A stretch of 64,000 bases of DNA from Nitrospiraceae bacterium (lineage in GTDB: Bacteria; Nitrospirota; Nitrospiria; Nitrospirales; Nitrospiraceae). The first letter of the stretch is position 1, and the number at the start of each line of letters is the position of its first letter. The stretch spans positions 27,819 through 91,818 of the forward strand of contig SHZW01000008.1 of assembly GCA_009692155.1 (NCBI GenBank). Reading direction: 5' to 3'. The notes beneath the pieces are model-generated. The model had not been told where the DNA came from and made no database searches. It saw only the letters and a program-made list of their open reading frames with translations. This document shows positions 1 to 7,701 of the stretch, in pieces. The position numbers and the translations under genes were made by a program.

Positions 1-2
1 CG

Positions 3-218
3 CGATCCTACCAGTGGATTGCGTCAAAGGTCGGGGGAACGCGGCATGCACGGGCCGTGGGCAACGCGCTGGGAGCCAATCCCGTCCCGCTGATCGTGCC
101 GTGCCACCGGGTCGTCGCCAAGGATGCCTCACTCGGAGGCTTCTCCGGCGGGCTCGTCGTCAAACGAAAGCTGCTCGATCTGGAAGGCACGCTGAAGCAA
201 CTCGGTCATAAAGTCTGA
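3..218 (+). CDS. ogt: Methylated-DNA--[protein]-cysteine S-methyltransferase, C-terminal part (5' truncated by window edge)
   Basis: The 71 visible codons are the end of an O6-alkylguanine-DNA alkyltransferase, a suicide repair protein that takes the alkyl group from damaged guanine (or O4-alkylthymine) onto a cysteine. The active-site motif PCHRV is followed by the family-typical GGFSGGL segment and the KRKLLDLEG tail. Upstream ARAVGNALGANPVPLIVPCHRV matches the family order. The start lies outside the window, so total length and any fused Ada-type domain cannot be judged. The reading frame ends in TGA at 216-218. A word-repeat element follows directly. The symbol ogt is given by family only. 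Confidence 0.9.
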   Translation, partial: RSYQWIASKVGGTRHARAVGNALGANPVPLIVPCHRVVAKDASLGGFSGGLVVKRKLLDLEGTLKQLGHKV

Positions 219-290
219 ATGTCGAAAGTCATCAAGTCTCTGACTCCAAGACGTTCAGACTTTAAGACATTACGACTTTATGACTAAAGC
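219..290. repeat. Word-repeat element, AAGTC/GACTT family, copy 1
   Basis: The gap between the alkyltransferase and dtd is made almost wholly of imperfect copies of AAAGTC and its complement GACTTT (for example GAAAGTCATCAAGTC near the left end and GACTTTATGACT near the right end). The same words recur at 1536-1616, 33853-33985 and 42930-43035. No gene is visible in it. Confidence 0.8.
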
Positions 291-737
291 ATGAAATCCG
301 TCATTCAGCGCGTCACGCGCGCGTCGGTGGAAGTGGACGGCAAGATCGTCGGGCAGGTTCGCGCCGGGCTGGTGGTCTTGCTCGGCGTCGCCAAAGGTGA
401 TACCGAGACCGATCTCGCGTACCTCGTCGAGAAGATTCCGGCGCTCAGGATTTTCAGCGACGAGGCCGGCAAGATGAACCGCTCGCTGGCGGAGATCGGC
501 GGCGGGGTGCTGGCCATTTCCCAATTCACGCTGTTGGGCGATACGCGCAAGGGCCGGCGGCCCGGGTTCGATCAGGCCGCCGATCCGGCGACGGCCCAGC
601 GCCTCTACGAGCAGTTCATCGAGCAACTGCGCCAGACCACGGATCTGACGGTCGAAACCGGCATCTTCGGCGCGCACATGAAGATCGATCTCGTGAACGA
701 TGGGCCGGTGACCTTCGTGCTGGACAGCCGAAACTAG
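291..737 (+). CDS. dtd: D-aminoacyl-tRNA deacylase
   Basis: This cytoplasmic enzyme hydrolyses D-aminoacyl-tRNA (and mischarged Gly-tRNA-Ala), freeing the tRNA. At 148 aa it has the family's normal length. It opens with [15 protein letters not shown], has the SQFTL motif at residues 77-81, and ends with the active-site segment containing GPVT (residues 138-141), the Gly-cisPro gate that excludes L-aminoacyl substrates. The ATG is preceded by a word-repeat element rather than a clear ribosome binding site (only TAAAGC). The next 126 bp after its stop form a palindromic repeat. Confidence 0.95.
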   Translation: MKSVIQRVTRASVEVDGKIVGQVRAGLVVLLGVAKGDTETDLAYLVEKIPALRIFSDEAGKMNRSLAEIGGGVLAISQFTLLGDTRKGRRPGFDQAADPATAQRLYEQFIEQLRQTTDLTVETGIFGAHMKIDLVNDGPVTFVLDSRN

Positions 738-863
738 CAGGATGTTGAAAAATGCCTCCATCTGCGTTCTCGCATCGCTCCCCTCCCTGCGACGTACCTA
801 AAAACGTACGTCTCAGTCGTTTCGCTCGCTGCGGCCTTGCTGAAGACATTTTTGAACATCCTG
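738..863. repeat. 126 bp palindromic, MITE/REP-like repeat
   Basis: The ends are near-perfect inverted copies: AGGATGTTGAAAAATG at 739-754 and the complement of AGGATGTTCAAAAATG at 847-862, with one mismatch. A second hairpin sits near the middle: GACGTAC (791-797), an 8 nt loop, GTACGTC (806-812). The right half contains GCTGCGGCCTTGCTGAAG. No open frame of interest is present. It begins one base after the dtd stop codon and could act as a terminator. I recall similar sequences being abundant in Nitrospira genomes, but cannot check this here. Confidence 0.75.
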
Positions 864-961
864 GGGATCGGAGCATTAGTGGCGGTAATAAGAACGGTGC
901 TTGCTAGCAAGACCGGAGGCTGGCATACTTCGCCTACTGCCTTGTGATCTGAGGAGGGACC

Positions 962-1525
962 ATGGAAGCTCGGATCTCGGAGCACCATCCGTTGCGTCGG
1001 TTATTCGTCGCCCTGACCGAACGGCGCTTTCTCGAGACGCTGGGCTGGCTGGATCAGAACGTCACCGGGTATCTCTCCAATCTCCTCGTCGAATTCGCGC
1101 ATACCGACCGGTTGTACAAGATCCGCAATCAGCGCGGCAAGCGTCTCGATACGGTCGTCGAGTTGCTGTACGAATCCGAAGTGCTGCTGGACGCGCCATC
1201 GCTGGATCGCGAGCAGGACGTCCACCGTCACATCGGCGACTTCACGTTGTTCATGGCCGGACTGTTTCCCGAATATCTCACGCGGCTCAAGTCTGCGAGC
1301 ATGATCTACCACCAGGACTTTCTGGTGGATTACGTCAAAACCGGCAAGCGCTCCTACGGGATCGTCGCCCGGTGCGGAATCAGCTCGAGCGATCAGTCCC
1401 CGCTGTTCCGCAAGCTGTCCGACAACTTCGAACTCTGCGTCGCCGGGCTCGGCTTCGTCCGGGGCGATCTCGACCGTATGCAGGACCCCTCCTATCAAAA
1501 AGCCAAAGACATCCTTCTTAATTAA
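962..1525 (+). CDS. Conserved hypothetical protein, 187 aa
   Basis: A soluble-looking, mixed alpha/beta protein without signal peptide or membrane segment. The ATG is supported by a strong ribosome binding site (GGAGGGA, four bases upstream). The N-terminal half is helical and charged (RRFLETLGWLDQNV, DRLYKIRNQRGKRLDTVVELL); the middle has HIGDFTLFMAGLFPEYL, and the C-terminal third is rich in aromatic residues. I do not recognise a named family, though it resembles conserved proteins of unknown function in Nitrospirota and Acidobacteria. It stands alone between the palindromic repeat and a word-repeat hairpin, so its neighbours give no clue to function. Confidence 0.8.
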   Translation: MEARISEHHPLRRLFVALTERRFLETLGWLDQNVTGYLSNLLVEFAHTDRLYKIRNQRGKRLDTVVELLYESEVLLDAPSLDREQDVHRHIGDFTLFMAGLFPEYLTRLKSASMIYHQDFLVDYVKTGKRSYGIVARCGISSSDQSPLFRKLSDNFELCVAGLGFVRGDLDRMQDPSYQKAKDILLN

Positions 1526-1535
1526 ATTCGAGCGA

Positions 1536-1616
1536 GTCAGAAAGTCTTCAAGTCCATCAAGTCAAAAAGTCTTGGGAGTGACGACTTGAAGACTTTGGAC
1601 TTTACGACTTTATGAC
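1536..1616. repeat. Word-repeat hairpin, AAGTC/GACTT family, copy 2
   Basis: A perfect 14 bp inverted repeat is present: AAAGTCTTCAAGTC at 1541-1554 and its complement GACTTGAAGACTTT at 1583-1596. Further AAGTC units lie between the arms and GACTTT units follow. The ATG of the downstream isoaspartyl peptidase (1612) sits inside a GACTTTATGAC unit, a word that also occurs in copies 1 and 3. Confidence 0.9.
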
Positions 1617-2547
1617 CAGGCATCCCATCATCCTCGCGCACGGCGGGGCCGGCACCAGGCCCATGACCGGCGATCAGCGCGAGTGTCTGGCCAATGCGTT
1701 GCAAACGGGCTATCAGGCATTGAAACGCGGCGCCTCTGCGCTCGATGCCGTGGAGGCGACCATTCGTGCGTTGGAGGCCTCCGGGCTGTTCAACGCCGGG
1801 ATCGGATCGAAACTGCAGCTCGACGGCGCGCGCCGCATGGATGCTTCCATCATGGAAGGACGAAGGTTGCGGGCCGGTGCCGTCGCGTCCATTCAAGGTA
1901 TCAGCCACCCGATCACCGCCGCGCGGCTCGTCATGGAAGAAACCGCGCACGTCCTGCTGGTCGGTGAGCCGGCCACACGCTTCGCGCGACGGTTCAAGCT
2001 GAAGCGCCAGCCACCTCCAACCCATGCGCAGCGTGCCGCGTCTCGCGTTGAACATAAATCGCTGGGTCAATTAGAGTTGCAGGCCGCCAAGACCCTCGAG
2101 CTGTTTTCCACGCTCAAACACGCCGAGGTCTTCGGCCGGGAGACGGTCGGTGCCGTGGCGCTCGACAAGAGCGGTCACATCGCCGCAGGCGCGTCAACCG
2201 GCGGGATCGCGCTCATGCTTCCGGGACGCGTCGGCGATACCCCGTTGATCGGCTGCGGAGTCTATGCCGATGACGAAGCCGGTGCCGTGTCCATGACAGG
2301 TCTGGGAGAGAGCATCATCCGCATCGCGGTTGCCAAGGAAATTGCAGACCGGCTGGAGGCCGGCACGAGTCCTTCGGCAGCAGTCCGGACAGTGCTGCGC
2401 AAACTGATGTCTCGCGTGAAGGGCTCCGCCGGCGCGTTGGTGCTTGCGCCGGATGGCCGTTGGGCTATTCGGCACACGACGCCGCGCATGACTGCCGGTT
2501 ATTGGGGCGGGACCGGTGAGCCGGTCGTAAAAGACCGATTCGCCTGA
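1612..2547 (+). CDS. iaaA: Isoaspartyl peptidase / type III L-asparaginase (Ntn hydrolase)
   Basis: A member of the plant-type asparaginase family that removes isoaspartyl residues from dipeptides and hydrolyses asparagine. The precursor cleaves itself before a threonine to give alpha and beta subunits. HGGAG at residues 10-14 is the N-terminal signature. The predicted nucleophile is Thr178 in GRETVGAVAL, so cleavage falls between Glu177 and Thr178 (usual motif G-T-V-G-A-V-A). STGG at 195-198 lines the active site. At 311 aa it has normal length. The start codon lies within a word-repeat unit with no Shine-Dalgarno sequence. Confidence 0.92.
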   Translation: MTRHPIILAHGGAGTRPMTGDQRECLANALQTGYQALKRGASALDAVEATIRALEASGLFNAGIGSKLQLDGARRMDASIMEGRRLRAGAVASIQGISHPITAARLVMEETAHVLLVGEPATRFARRFKLKRQPPPTHAQRAASRVEHKSLGQLELQAAKTLELFSTLKHAEVFGRETVGAVALDKSGHIAAGASTGGIALMLPGRVGDTPLIGCGVYADDEAGAVSMTGLGESIIRIAVAKEIADRLEAGTSPSAAVRTVLRKLMSRVKGSAGALVLAPDGRWAIRHTTPRMTAGYWGGTGEPVVKDRFA

Positions 2548-2586
2548 TGATTGCGGAAGAATGGACGGTCACGGTACAGTGACTGC

Positions 2587-3021
2587 ATGAACAAGGCTTT
2601 ATTCCACCTCGCTTTTCCAATAACCGATATCGAGTCCACGAAGAAGTTTTATGTGGATGGGCTCGGCTGCACGCTCGGCCGAGAAACGGACTCCGCGGTC
2701 ATCCTGGGTCTGGCGGACCACCAGATCGTGGCGCATCTTGTGAAGGAATCAGGCCCGCCGCAGAAGGGCGTATACCCGCGACACTTTGGGCTGGTGTTCA
2801 CCGCAGAGAAAGACTGGCAGGCGCTGGCGGATCGTGCAAAGGCAAAAGGATTAAAGTTTTACCAGGAACCGCGCAGACGCTACGAAGGCAAGCCGACGGA
2901 GCATAAGACATTCTTTCTGGAAGATCCCTCCCACAACCTACTCGAATTCAAATACTACGCGCACGAATCGGCGATCTTTGGCGAGCAGGATTCCTCCGAA
3001 ATCGGCGACGCCAAGGAATAG
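2587..3021 (+). CDS. VOC-family (glyoxalase/bleomycin-resistance fold) dioxygenase-like protein
   Basis: A 144 aa protein with two beta-alpha-beta-beta-beta modules of the vicinal oxygen chelate superfamily. The N-terminal half starts FHLAFPITDIESTKKFYVDGLG; the second half contains YPRHFGLVF and ends DPSHNLLEFKYY. The probable metal ligands are the His of FHLAF, the His of PRHFGL and the Glu of LLEFKYY, as in extradiol dioxygenase-like and glyoxalase I-like members. The frame is open back to a TTG at 2551, but homology to the usual N-terminus supports ATG 2587. Substrate unknown. It is followed by a hairpin that probably terminates transcription. Confidence 0.85.
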   Translation: MNKALFHLAFPITDIESTKKFYVDGLGCTLGRETDSAVILGLADHQIVAHLVKESGPPQKGVYPRHFGLVFTAEKDWQALADRAKAKGLKFYQEPRRRYEGKPTEHKTFFLEDPSHNLLEFKYYAHESAIFGEQDSSEIGDAKE

Positions 3022-3034
3022 CTGCGTTGGCAGA

Positions 3035-3117
3035 CTACCGGATGGTTTATCTGGTTTGTTTTGTTTGTTTGGTTGCCCCGGACGAACCAGGCAAACCAGA
3101 TAAACTAAATAAACCCC
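3035..3117. repeat. Word-repeat hairpin (CAAACCAGATAAAC word), probable bidirectional terminator
   Basis: GTTTATCTGGTTTG at 3045-3058 is perfectly complementary to CAAACCAGATAAAC at 3092-3105 (14 bp arms). Between the arms are degenerate TTTGTTTGTTTGG and GAACCAGGCAAACC copies of the same word. It separates the convergent VOC and TonB-receptor genes. The same word turns up inside the coding sequence of an M16 peptidase at 27481-27524. Confidence 0.9.
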
Positions 3118-5147
3118 TTAGTATTCAAACCGAATGCCCCCCATCACCAATAGCGGCGCGCCCAGTGTTTTGACCGGCCCGGTCTGCGTGGCGATGTAGA
3201 AGCGGTCGGTCAGGTTTTCCGCGTCGAGCGTCAGCCGCCAGTGCTTGCCCAGGTTTTCTGGAGCGAGGCATCCAGCACGACGAAGTCCGCGATCGGCTGC
3301 GTGTTGAGGTCGTCGGCGAATTGTTTGGAAAGATACCGTCCCATCACCGTCAATTGCACCGAGTCGAGGGAGCCGAGTGTCAGCCCCATCGTGATCTGGT
3401 GGCGGGAGACGTTCGGGACACGGAGTCCCTCACGCGTGACGTTACCCGGAAAGCTGGTGATGACGGCATCGGCATAGGCGTACCCGAGTTTCAGCGACAC
3501 CATTTCATGCGGCTGAGCCGTCAGTTCCGCATCGCCGCCGCGCGTGCGCGTGCGACCCACGTTGCGCCGCTGGGCGGCGACCGGACTCTCGGTGACAAAG
3601 AGGATCTGGTCCCTGACCTCGTCGTGATGGCCGGTCAGACGGAGAGTCAGCCGCCGGTCGGGGAGTAAGTCCGCCTCGAGCTTCGCGTCGCCGCCGATCA
3701 GCCGCTCCGGCGTCAGGTTCTCGTTCGCCAGGAATGTGAACCCGCTGGCGCTGAAGCTGCGGTACAGCTCGTTGAGCGTCGGCGCGCGAAACGCCCGGTA
3801 AAATGACGCGCCAATGCGCAGACGGTCGCTCACGGCGTACTGCGCGGCGAGTTTTGGATTGAGCGCCGTCTCCACATTGTCGCGCGGGATTCTGACGGCG
3901 CCGGTCACCGACTCGATCCGCCCGTCGAAATTCTTCCACCAGTCGGCGCGGAAGCTGGGCGTCAGCGTCAGCCGCTCGGTCGGCGCGGCAATCCACTCCA
4001 CGAACGCGCCGCCGCCCACCTGCTTGCCTCGCGCCAGGCTTTGCCCGAGGTAGCCAGTGGGCGCAAACGTCTGATCCGCCGATTGCCCGATGATCGCCCT
4101 CGCGTCCCCGCCTATGACGACGCGATGATTGGAATTGGCATGGATCGTCCATTGGAAGAGCCCGCCGAAGTCGTTGGAGGGAATGGTCTGGATGCTGGCC
4201 AGGAATTCGCTTTGCCGGTTGAGCGGGGACGGGGTCACCTGCCCCGTCTGGTTACGGAAGGTCTGCCACTGGGCGAAGGTCTTCGCTTCCCAGCGGTCGC
4301 CGCGCCTGGTCTGGCCGGAGAGGCCGAGCGCGCCCGTGCCGATCGTGCGGGACGCCACATCCAGCGTCGTGCCGAACGTGCGATCTTCGCTGAACAGGTT
4401 GCCGCTCCCAGTCAGCGTCGTCCAGGAGTCCAGCTCGGCCGTGACCGTGCCGTGAAAGTTGAGATGCCGTGAGTCGTCGGTGTGGTCCACGGGGCCGCGC
4501 TGATACTCGGGCACCGTGATGAAGCCGTTGGTATGAAACCACCGGCCTTCGAGCTGCACGCCGAGTTTGTCCGTGCCATAGCGGGCAGCGAGCGAATTGC
4601 TGTAGGTGCTCAAGTTGCCGGCGCGGCTCTCCGCCCGGACGCCGGCGCCAGTCGCGGGCCGCGCGGTGATCAGATGAATCACGCCGCCCATCGCCCAGGT
4701 GCCGTAGAGGTTGGAGCCGCCGCCCGGCACGACCTCGATCCGCTCGATCGCGTTCGGCGCCGTGCCCCAGTTGATCCAGCCCCCGAATCCGTCGTTGAGC
4801 GGGATGCCGTCCAGCAGCACCAGCGCGCGTCGGCTGCCCAGCCCGCGCAGCGACACTGCCTGGGCGGTGGGATGGTTGTAGCGGCTGCTCAGATTGCTCG
4901 GCTGCACGTCCGGCACGTACCGCAGCAGGTCGTCCGTCTGGTATCCTTCGCGGAACGGCGTGCGCTCGATCTGCTCGCGGGTCAGCACCGTCACCGAGGA
5001 AGGGATGCTGGCGAGTGGCTCCGGCGACCTCGTGGCGGAGACGACAATTTCACGGAGAGCGGAGACATCCTCATCGGGCTCGTCGGCATCGGCAAGAGGA
5101 GGAGCGAGGAGCAAGCCGGCCAACAGCACAAGCGGCGCGCGGCTCAC
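3118..5147 (-). CDS. TonB-dependent outer-membrane receptor, interrupted by a single-base frameshift near the 3' end
   Basis: An outer-membrane gated channel for iron chelates, cobalamin or a similar ligand. The GTG start at 5147 overlaps the mtgA stop (GTGA). A signal peptide (PLVLLAGLLLAPPLADA) is followed by the plug domain (LREIVVSATRSPEPLASIPSSV, then DDLLRYVPDV, and LDGIPLNDGFGG) and a beta barrel rich in aromatic/polar alternation. The frame stops early at 3231. Shifting by one base at the A4 run 3254-3257 restores a typical barrel end: NLGKHWRLTLDAENLTDRFY and finally GGIRFEY, stop at 3118, about 676 aa. The C-terminal aromatic residue is what outer-membrane insertion requires. A real mutation or a sequencing error are both possible. 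Ligand unknown. Confidence 0.88.
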
Positions 5148-5983
5148 TTCGTCTCGCCGACCGGCCGCGGGCCGGTCGGGGCTCCGTTTTCTTTCGGCTG
5201 GCGCGGTATGATCCGCGTGCCGTCCTCGTTGCCGGTCAACGATTGCTTGCCCTGACGTTCGTTCATCAGACGCAGAATCTGCTGCTGGCGCACGGACAGG
5301 TAGCGCGTGACCTTGATCGGATCGTAGGCCCTGGGCGAGGGCAGCATGGCCGCCAGGAGCGCGGCTTCCTCCAGGGACAAGTCGGCCGCATGCTTGCCGA
5401 AATGGTGGCGCGCAGCGGCTTCGGCTCCATATACGCCCTTGCCCCATTCGACGACGTTCAGATACAGCTCCAGGATGCGTTTTTTGGTCAGGTGCCGCTC
5501 AAGCGCATCGGCGATCAGCGCTTCGTTGGCCTTGCGCAGCAGGGTCTTGCCCGACGATAGGTAGAGGTTCTTCGCCAATTGCTGCGTGATCGTGCTGCCG
5601 CCGCGCTGCAGTTTGCCTTCGGCGAGATCGTGCAATGCAGCTTCCTTGATCCCTTTCCAATCGAACCCCTCGTGAAAATAAAACGAAGCGTCCTCGGAGA
5701 TGATCACGGCGTGCTGCAGCTGAAGCGCGATCTCCGCCAGCGGCACCCACGCGCGGTCAGGCTCGGCATCCGGATTCTGCGCGCGCGCCTCCGCCAGCCG
5801 CGCTTCGATCAACGCCGTGGTCTTTGGATTGGCCGTCGCGAGACGCTGCACGTCCGGAAACGTCAGCCACCAGTACAGCGTGAGCCCGGCCGGAGGCAGG
5901 ACCAGCAGCAGGACCGATCCCAGCACGACGCGGAGCAGGATACGACGGCCAGTTGACTTCATGATAGGCCGATGATACAGCAA
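5144..5983 (-). CDS. mtgA: Monofunctional biosynthetic peptidoglycan transglycosylase
   Basis: An inner-membrane GT51 enzyme that polymerises lipid II into glycan strands. One N-terminal membrane segment (ILLRVVLGSVLLLVLPPAGLTLYWW, residues 15-39) anchors it. The catalytic motif EDASFYFHEGFDW starts at Glu97, and GGSTITQQLAKNLYL begins at residue 128, both diagnostic. RKANEALIADALERHLTKKRILELYLN matches the third conserved block. At 279 aa it lacks the transpeptidase domain of bifunctional PBPs. The true start may be the ATG at 5962 (MKSTGRR). Its stop overlaps the GTG of the TonB receptor gene. Confidence 0.93.
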   Translation of the reverse strand: MLYHRPIMKSTGRRILLRVVLGSVLLLVLPPAGLTLYWWLTFPDVQRLATANPKTTALIEARLAEARAQNPDAEPDRAWVPLAEIALQLQHAVIISEDASFYFHEGFDWKGIKEAALHDLAEGKLQRGGSTITQQLAKNLYLSSGKTLLRKANEALIADALERHLTKKRILELYLNVVEWGKGVYGAEAAARHHFGKHAADLSLEEAALLAAMLPSPRAYDPIKVTRYLSVRQQQILRLMNERQGKQSLTGNEDGTRIIPRQPKENGAPTGPRPVGETK

Positions 5984-5985
5984 AA

Positions 5986-6018
5986 CGGACGTGAAACGTA
6001 AAACGTAAGGTGTGACGC
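5986..6018. repeat. Word-repeat element (GTGAAACGTAAAACGTAAGG word)
   Basis: The short divergent gap between mtgA and engB holds imperfect repeats of GTGAAACGT / AAAACGTAAGG. The same family of words appears at 6613-6690, 18800-18850, 27358-27380 and 45495-45530. Confidence 0.6.
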
Positions 6019-6021
6019 GGG

Positions 6022-6630
6022 ATGAAAATCCTCTCCGCTGAATTCGTGAAGAGCTGCGAACAACCGGACCAGTTTCCCAAAGACCGGCTGCCCGCCGTTG
6101 CCTTCATTGGACGGTCCAACGTGGGGAAGTCGTCGCTGATCAATTCGCTGCTGCGCCGGAAGGGGCTCGCGCGGGTGAGCCGCACGCCGGGCAAGACGCA
6201 GATGATCAATGTCTTTCTCGTGACGACGGACGACCCGAAGGTGCGGCGCTTCTATGCAGTGGATTTGCCCGGCTACGGCTACGCGAAAGTGGCCAAGACC
6301 GTCCGCGCCGGCTGGCAGCCGATGATCGAGTCCTATCTCACCGGCAGCGAGGGGCTGCGGGGCGTCATGCTGCTGGTCGATTCACGCGGGACGGAACGCC
6401 AGGATGCGGAGGCCGTCGGCTGGCTCGGCCGGAGCGGGCTTCCCATGCTGCTCGTGGCCACGAAGTCGGACAAACTCTCGCGGAGCGAGCGCGCCGCCAG
6501 CCTCTCGGCGCTTCGCGACGTCTTCGATCTTTCGGAAGATACCGATGTGGTGGCCTACTCGTCCGTGACGCACGAGGGGCGGGATGAATTGTGGCAGGCA
6601 ATCAGGAAGATGGTAATGAGTGATGCGTAA
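6022..6630 (+). CDS. engB: Ribosome biogenesis GTP-binding protein YsxC/EngB
   Basis: A TRAFAC GTPase needed for assembly of the 50S ribosomal subunit. The P-loop GRSNVGKS spans residues 30-37; TPGKTQ (switch I, G2) is at 55-60; DLPGYGYAKV (G3) begins at 81; TKSDK (G4) lies near 147 and a YSS element near 186 serves as G5. At 202 aa its length is typical. The last five codons and the stop codon lie in the left arm of a hairpin (6620-6630 pairs with 6680-6690). The gene is divergent from mtgA. Confidence 0.95.
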   Translation: MKILSAEFVKSCEQPDQFPKDRLPAVAFIGRSNVGKSSLINSLLRRKGLARVSRTPGKTQMINVFLVTTDDPKVRRFYAVDLPGYGYAKVAKTVRAGWQPMIESYLTGSEGLRGVMLLVDSRGTERQDAEAVGWLGRSGLPMLLVATKSDKLSRSERAASLSALRDVFDLSEDTDVVAYSSVTHEGRDELWQAIRKMVMSDA

Positions 6631-6690
6631 CGCGTGATGAGTTGGGGGAGAAAGATTCTTACTCGTGACGCATTACGGTTTACGCATCAC
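6613..6690. repeat. Word-repeat hairpin (GTGATGCGTAA word) between convergent genes
   Basis: GTGATGCGTAA at 6620-6630 is perfectly complementary to TTACGCATCAC at 6680-6690. Between them lie degenerate copies (CGCGTGATGAG, CTCGTGACGCATTACGG). The left arm includes the engB stop codon. It sits between engB (+) and the SurA-like gene (-) and could terminate both. Confidence 0.85.
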
Positions 6691-6695
6691 GGCCT

Positions 6696-7691
6696 TTAGA
6701 GTTTCACCTCGATGTACGACTTGCTTTTCAGATCGGTCATCCATTGCTGGTAGCGGTCCGCGCTCTTCTGCTGAAACACAAGCCCCTGCATCTCGTTTCT
6801 GACTTCTTCCAGCGGGCGAAACTGCGCCGTCTTTTTCTCGTCCAGCCGGATAATGTGGATGCCGTCGGACGTTTCCACCGGCTCGCTGGCGGTATTGGGT
6901 TGGAGCGCCGCCACCGCCCGCTCGATGGACGGGTCCATGTCGCCTTGACGGATGAAGCCCAGGGCGCCGCCCCGCGTCGCATCGGCGGAATCGGAGTAGC
7001 GGAGCGCCAGGTCGTCGAATTCCCCGCCCTTCTTAAGCTGATCGTGGACTTCCCGGGCCCGCTTGCGCAACGCCGTGCGCGATTCGCCTTTGCGAGGGAG
7101 CAGGAGAATCTGGCTGATCCGGTACTCTTCGGGGAGCATGAACAGTGTCAGGTGTCGCTCGTAGTAGCGCTTCAAATCGTTCTCGGACACCATCACCCCG
7201 GTCCGGATTTCCCGGTTCTCGAGGGTGAAGAGAATCAACTGCTCCTTGAGCGCTTTCTTTTCCTTGGGGTCGTCCAGGTTTATCGGCGTTCCCCGCTGCT
7301 GCAAGTCCATCGCGGTTCGCCGGATGTCCTCCTCGGACGGGTCCATGCCCTTCGTCTGCGCATGCTGCATCTGGAGCCGCCGCTCGATCATGCGGGTGAG
7401 GGTCCGGTACTCGGTCTGCTGCATCCTGGTCTGGAGCTCGGTGCCGCGGTACTGTTGCTTCAGCCGCTTGCGCTCCGGCTCCATTTCCGTTCTGAGCTCG
7501 GAGAGCATGATGACTTCTTTGTTGACGATGGCGACGATCCGGTCCGTGAGTTCCGCGGCATCGGTGTGGATCGGAAGCAGGGTTGATGCGGCAGCCAGGG
7601 CGATGCCGATCACCAGCCCGGCGCCGCGACGAGGGCCGGGCCGGAGCGGCAGGGGAGGCAATTCAGCTGATGTGTGATGCCGGTGAATCAT
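6696..7691 (-). CDS. SurA/PpiC-type periplasmic peptidyl-prolyl isomerase chaperone
   Basis: A periplasmic chaperone for outer-membrane proteins. A signal peptide (AGLVIGIALAAASTLLPIHTDA) precedes a SurA N-terminal chaperone domain (LTDRIVAIVNKEVIMLSELRTEM). A single parvulin domain follows: EYRISQILL, then FDDLALRYSDSADATRGGALGFIRQGDMDPSIERAV, and EPVETSDGIHIIRLDEK. E. coli SurA has two parvulin domains; this has one. ATG 7691 was chosen because it lies ten bases after the stop of the upstream gene; the frame is open further up but inside that gene. It is last in the hldE-C/mfd/foldase run. Confidence 0.9.
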   Translation of the reverse strand: MIHRHHTSAELPPLPLRPGPRRGAGLVIGIALAAASTLLPIHTDAAELTDRIVAIVNKEVIMLSELRTEMEPERKRLKQQYRGTELQTRMQQTEYRTLTRMIERRLQMQHAQTKGMDPSEEDIRRTAMDLQQRGTPINLDDPKEKKALKEQLILFTLENREIRTGVMVSENDLKRYYERHLTLFMLPEEYRISQILLLPRKGESRTALRKRAREVHDQLKKGGEFDDLALRYSDSADATRGGALGFIRQGDMDPSIERAVAALQPNTASEPVETSDGIHIIRLDEKKTAQFRPLEEVRNEMQGLVFQQKSADRYQQWMTDLKSKSYIEVKL

Positions 7692-7701
7692 GACGGAGTC
7701 T

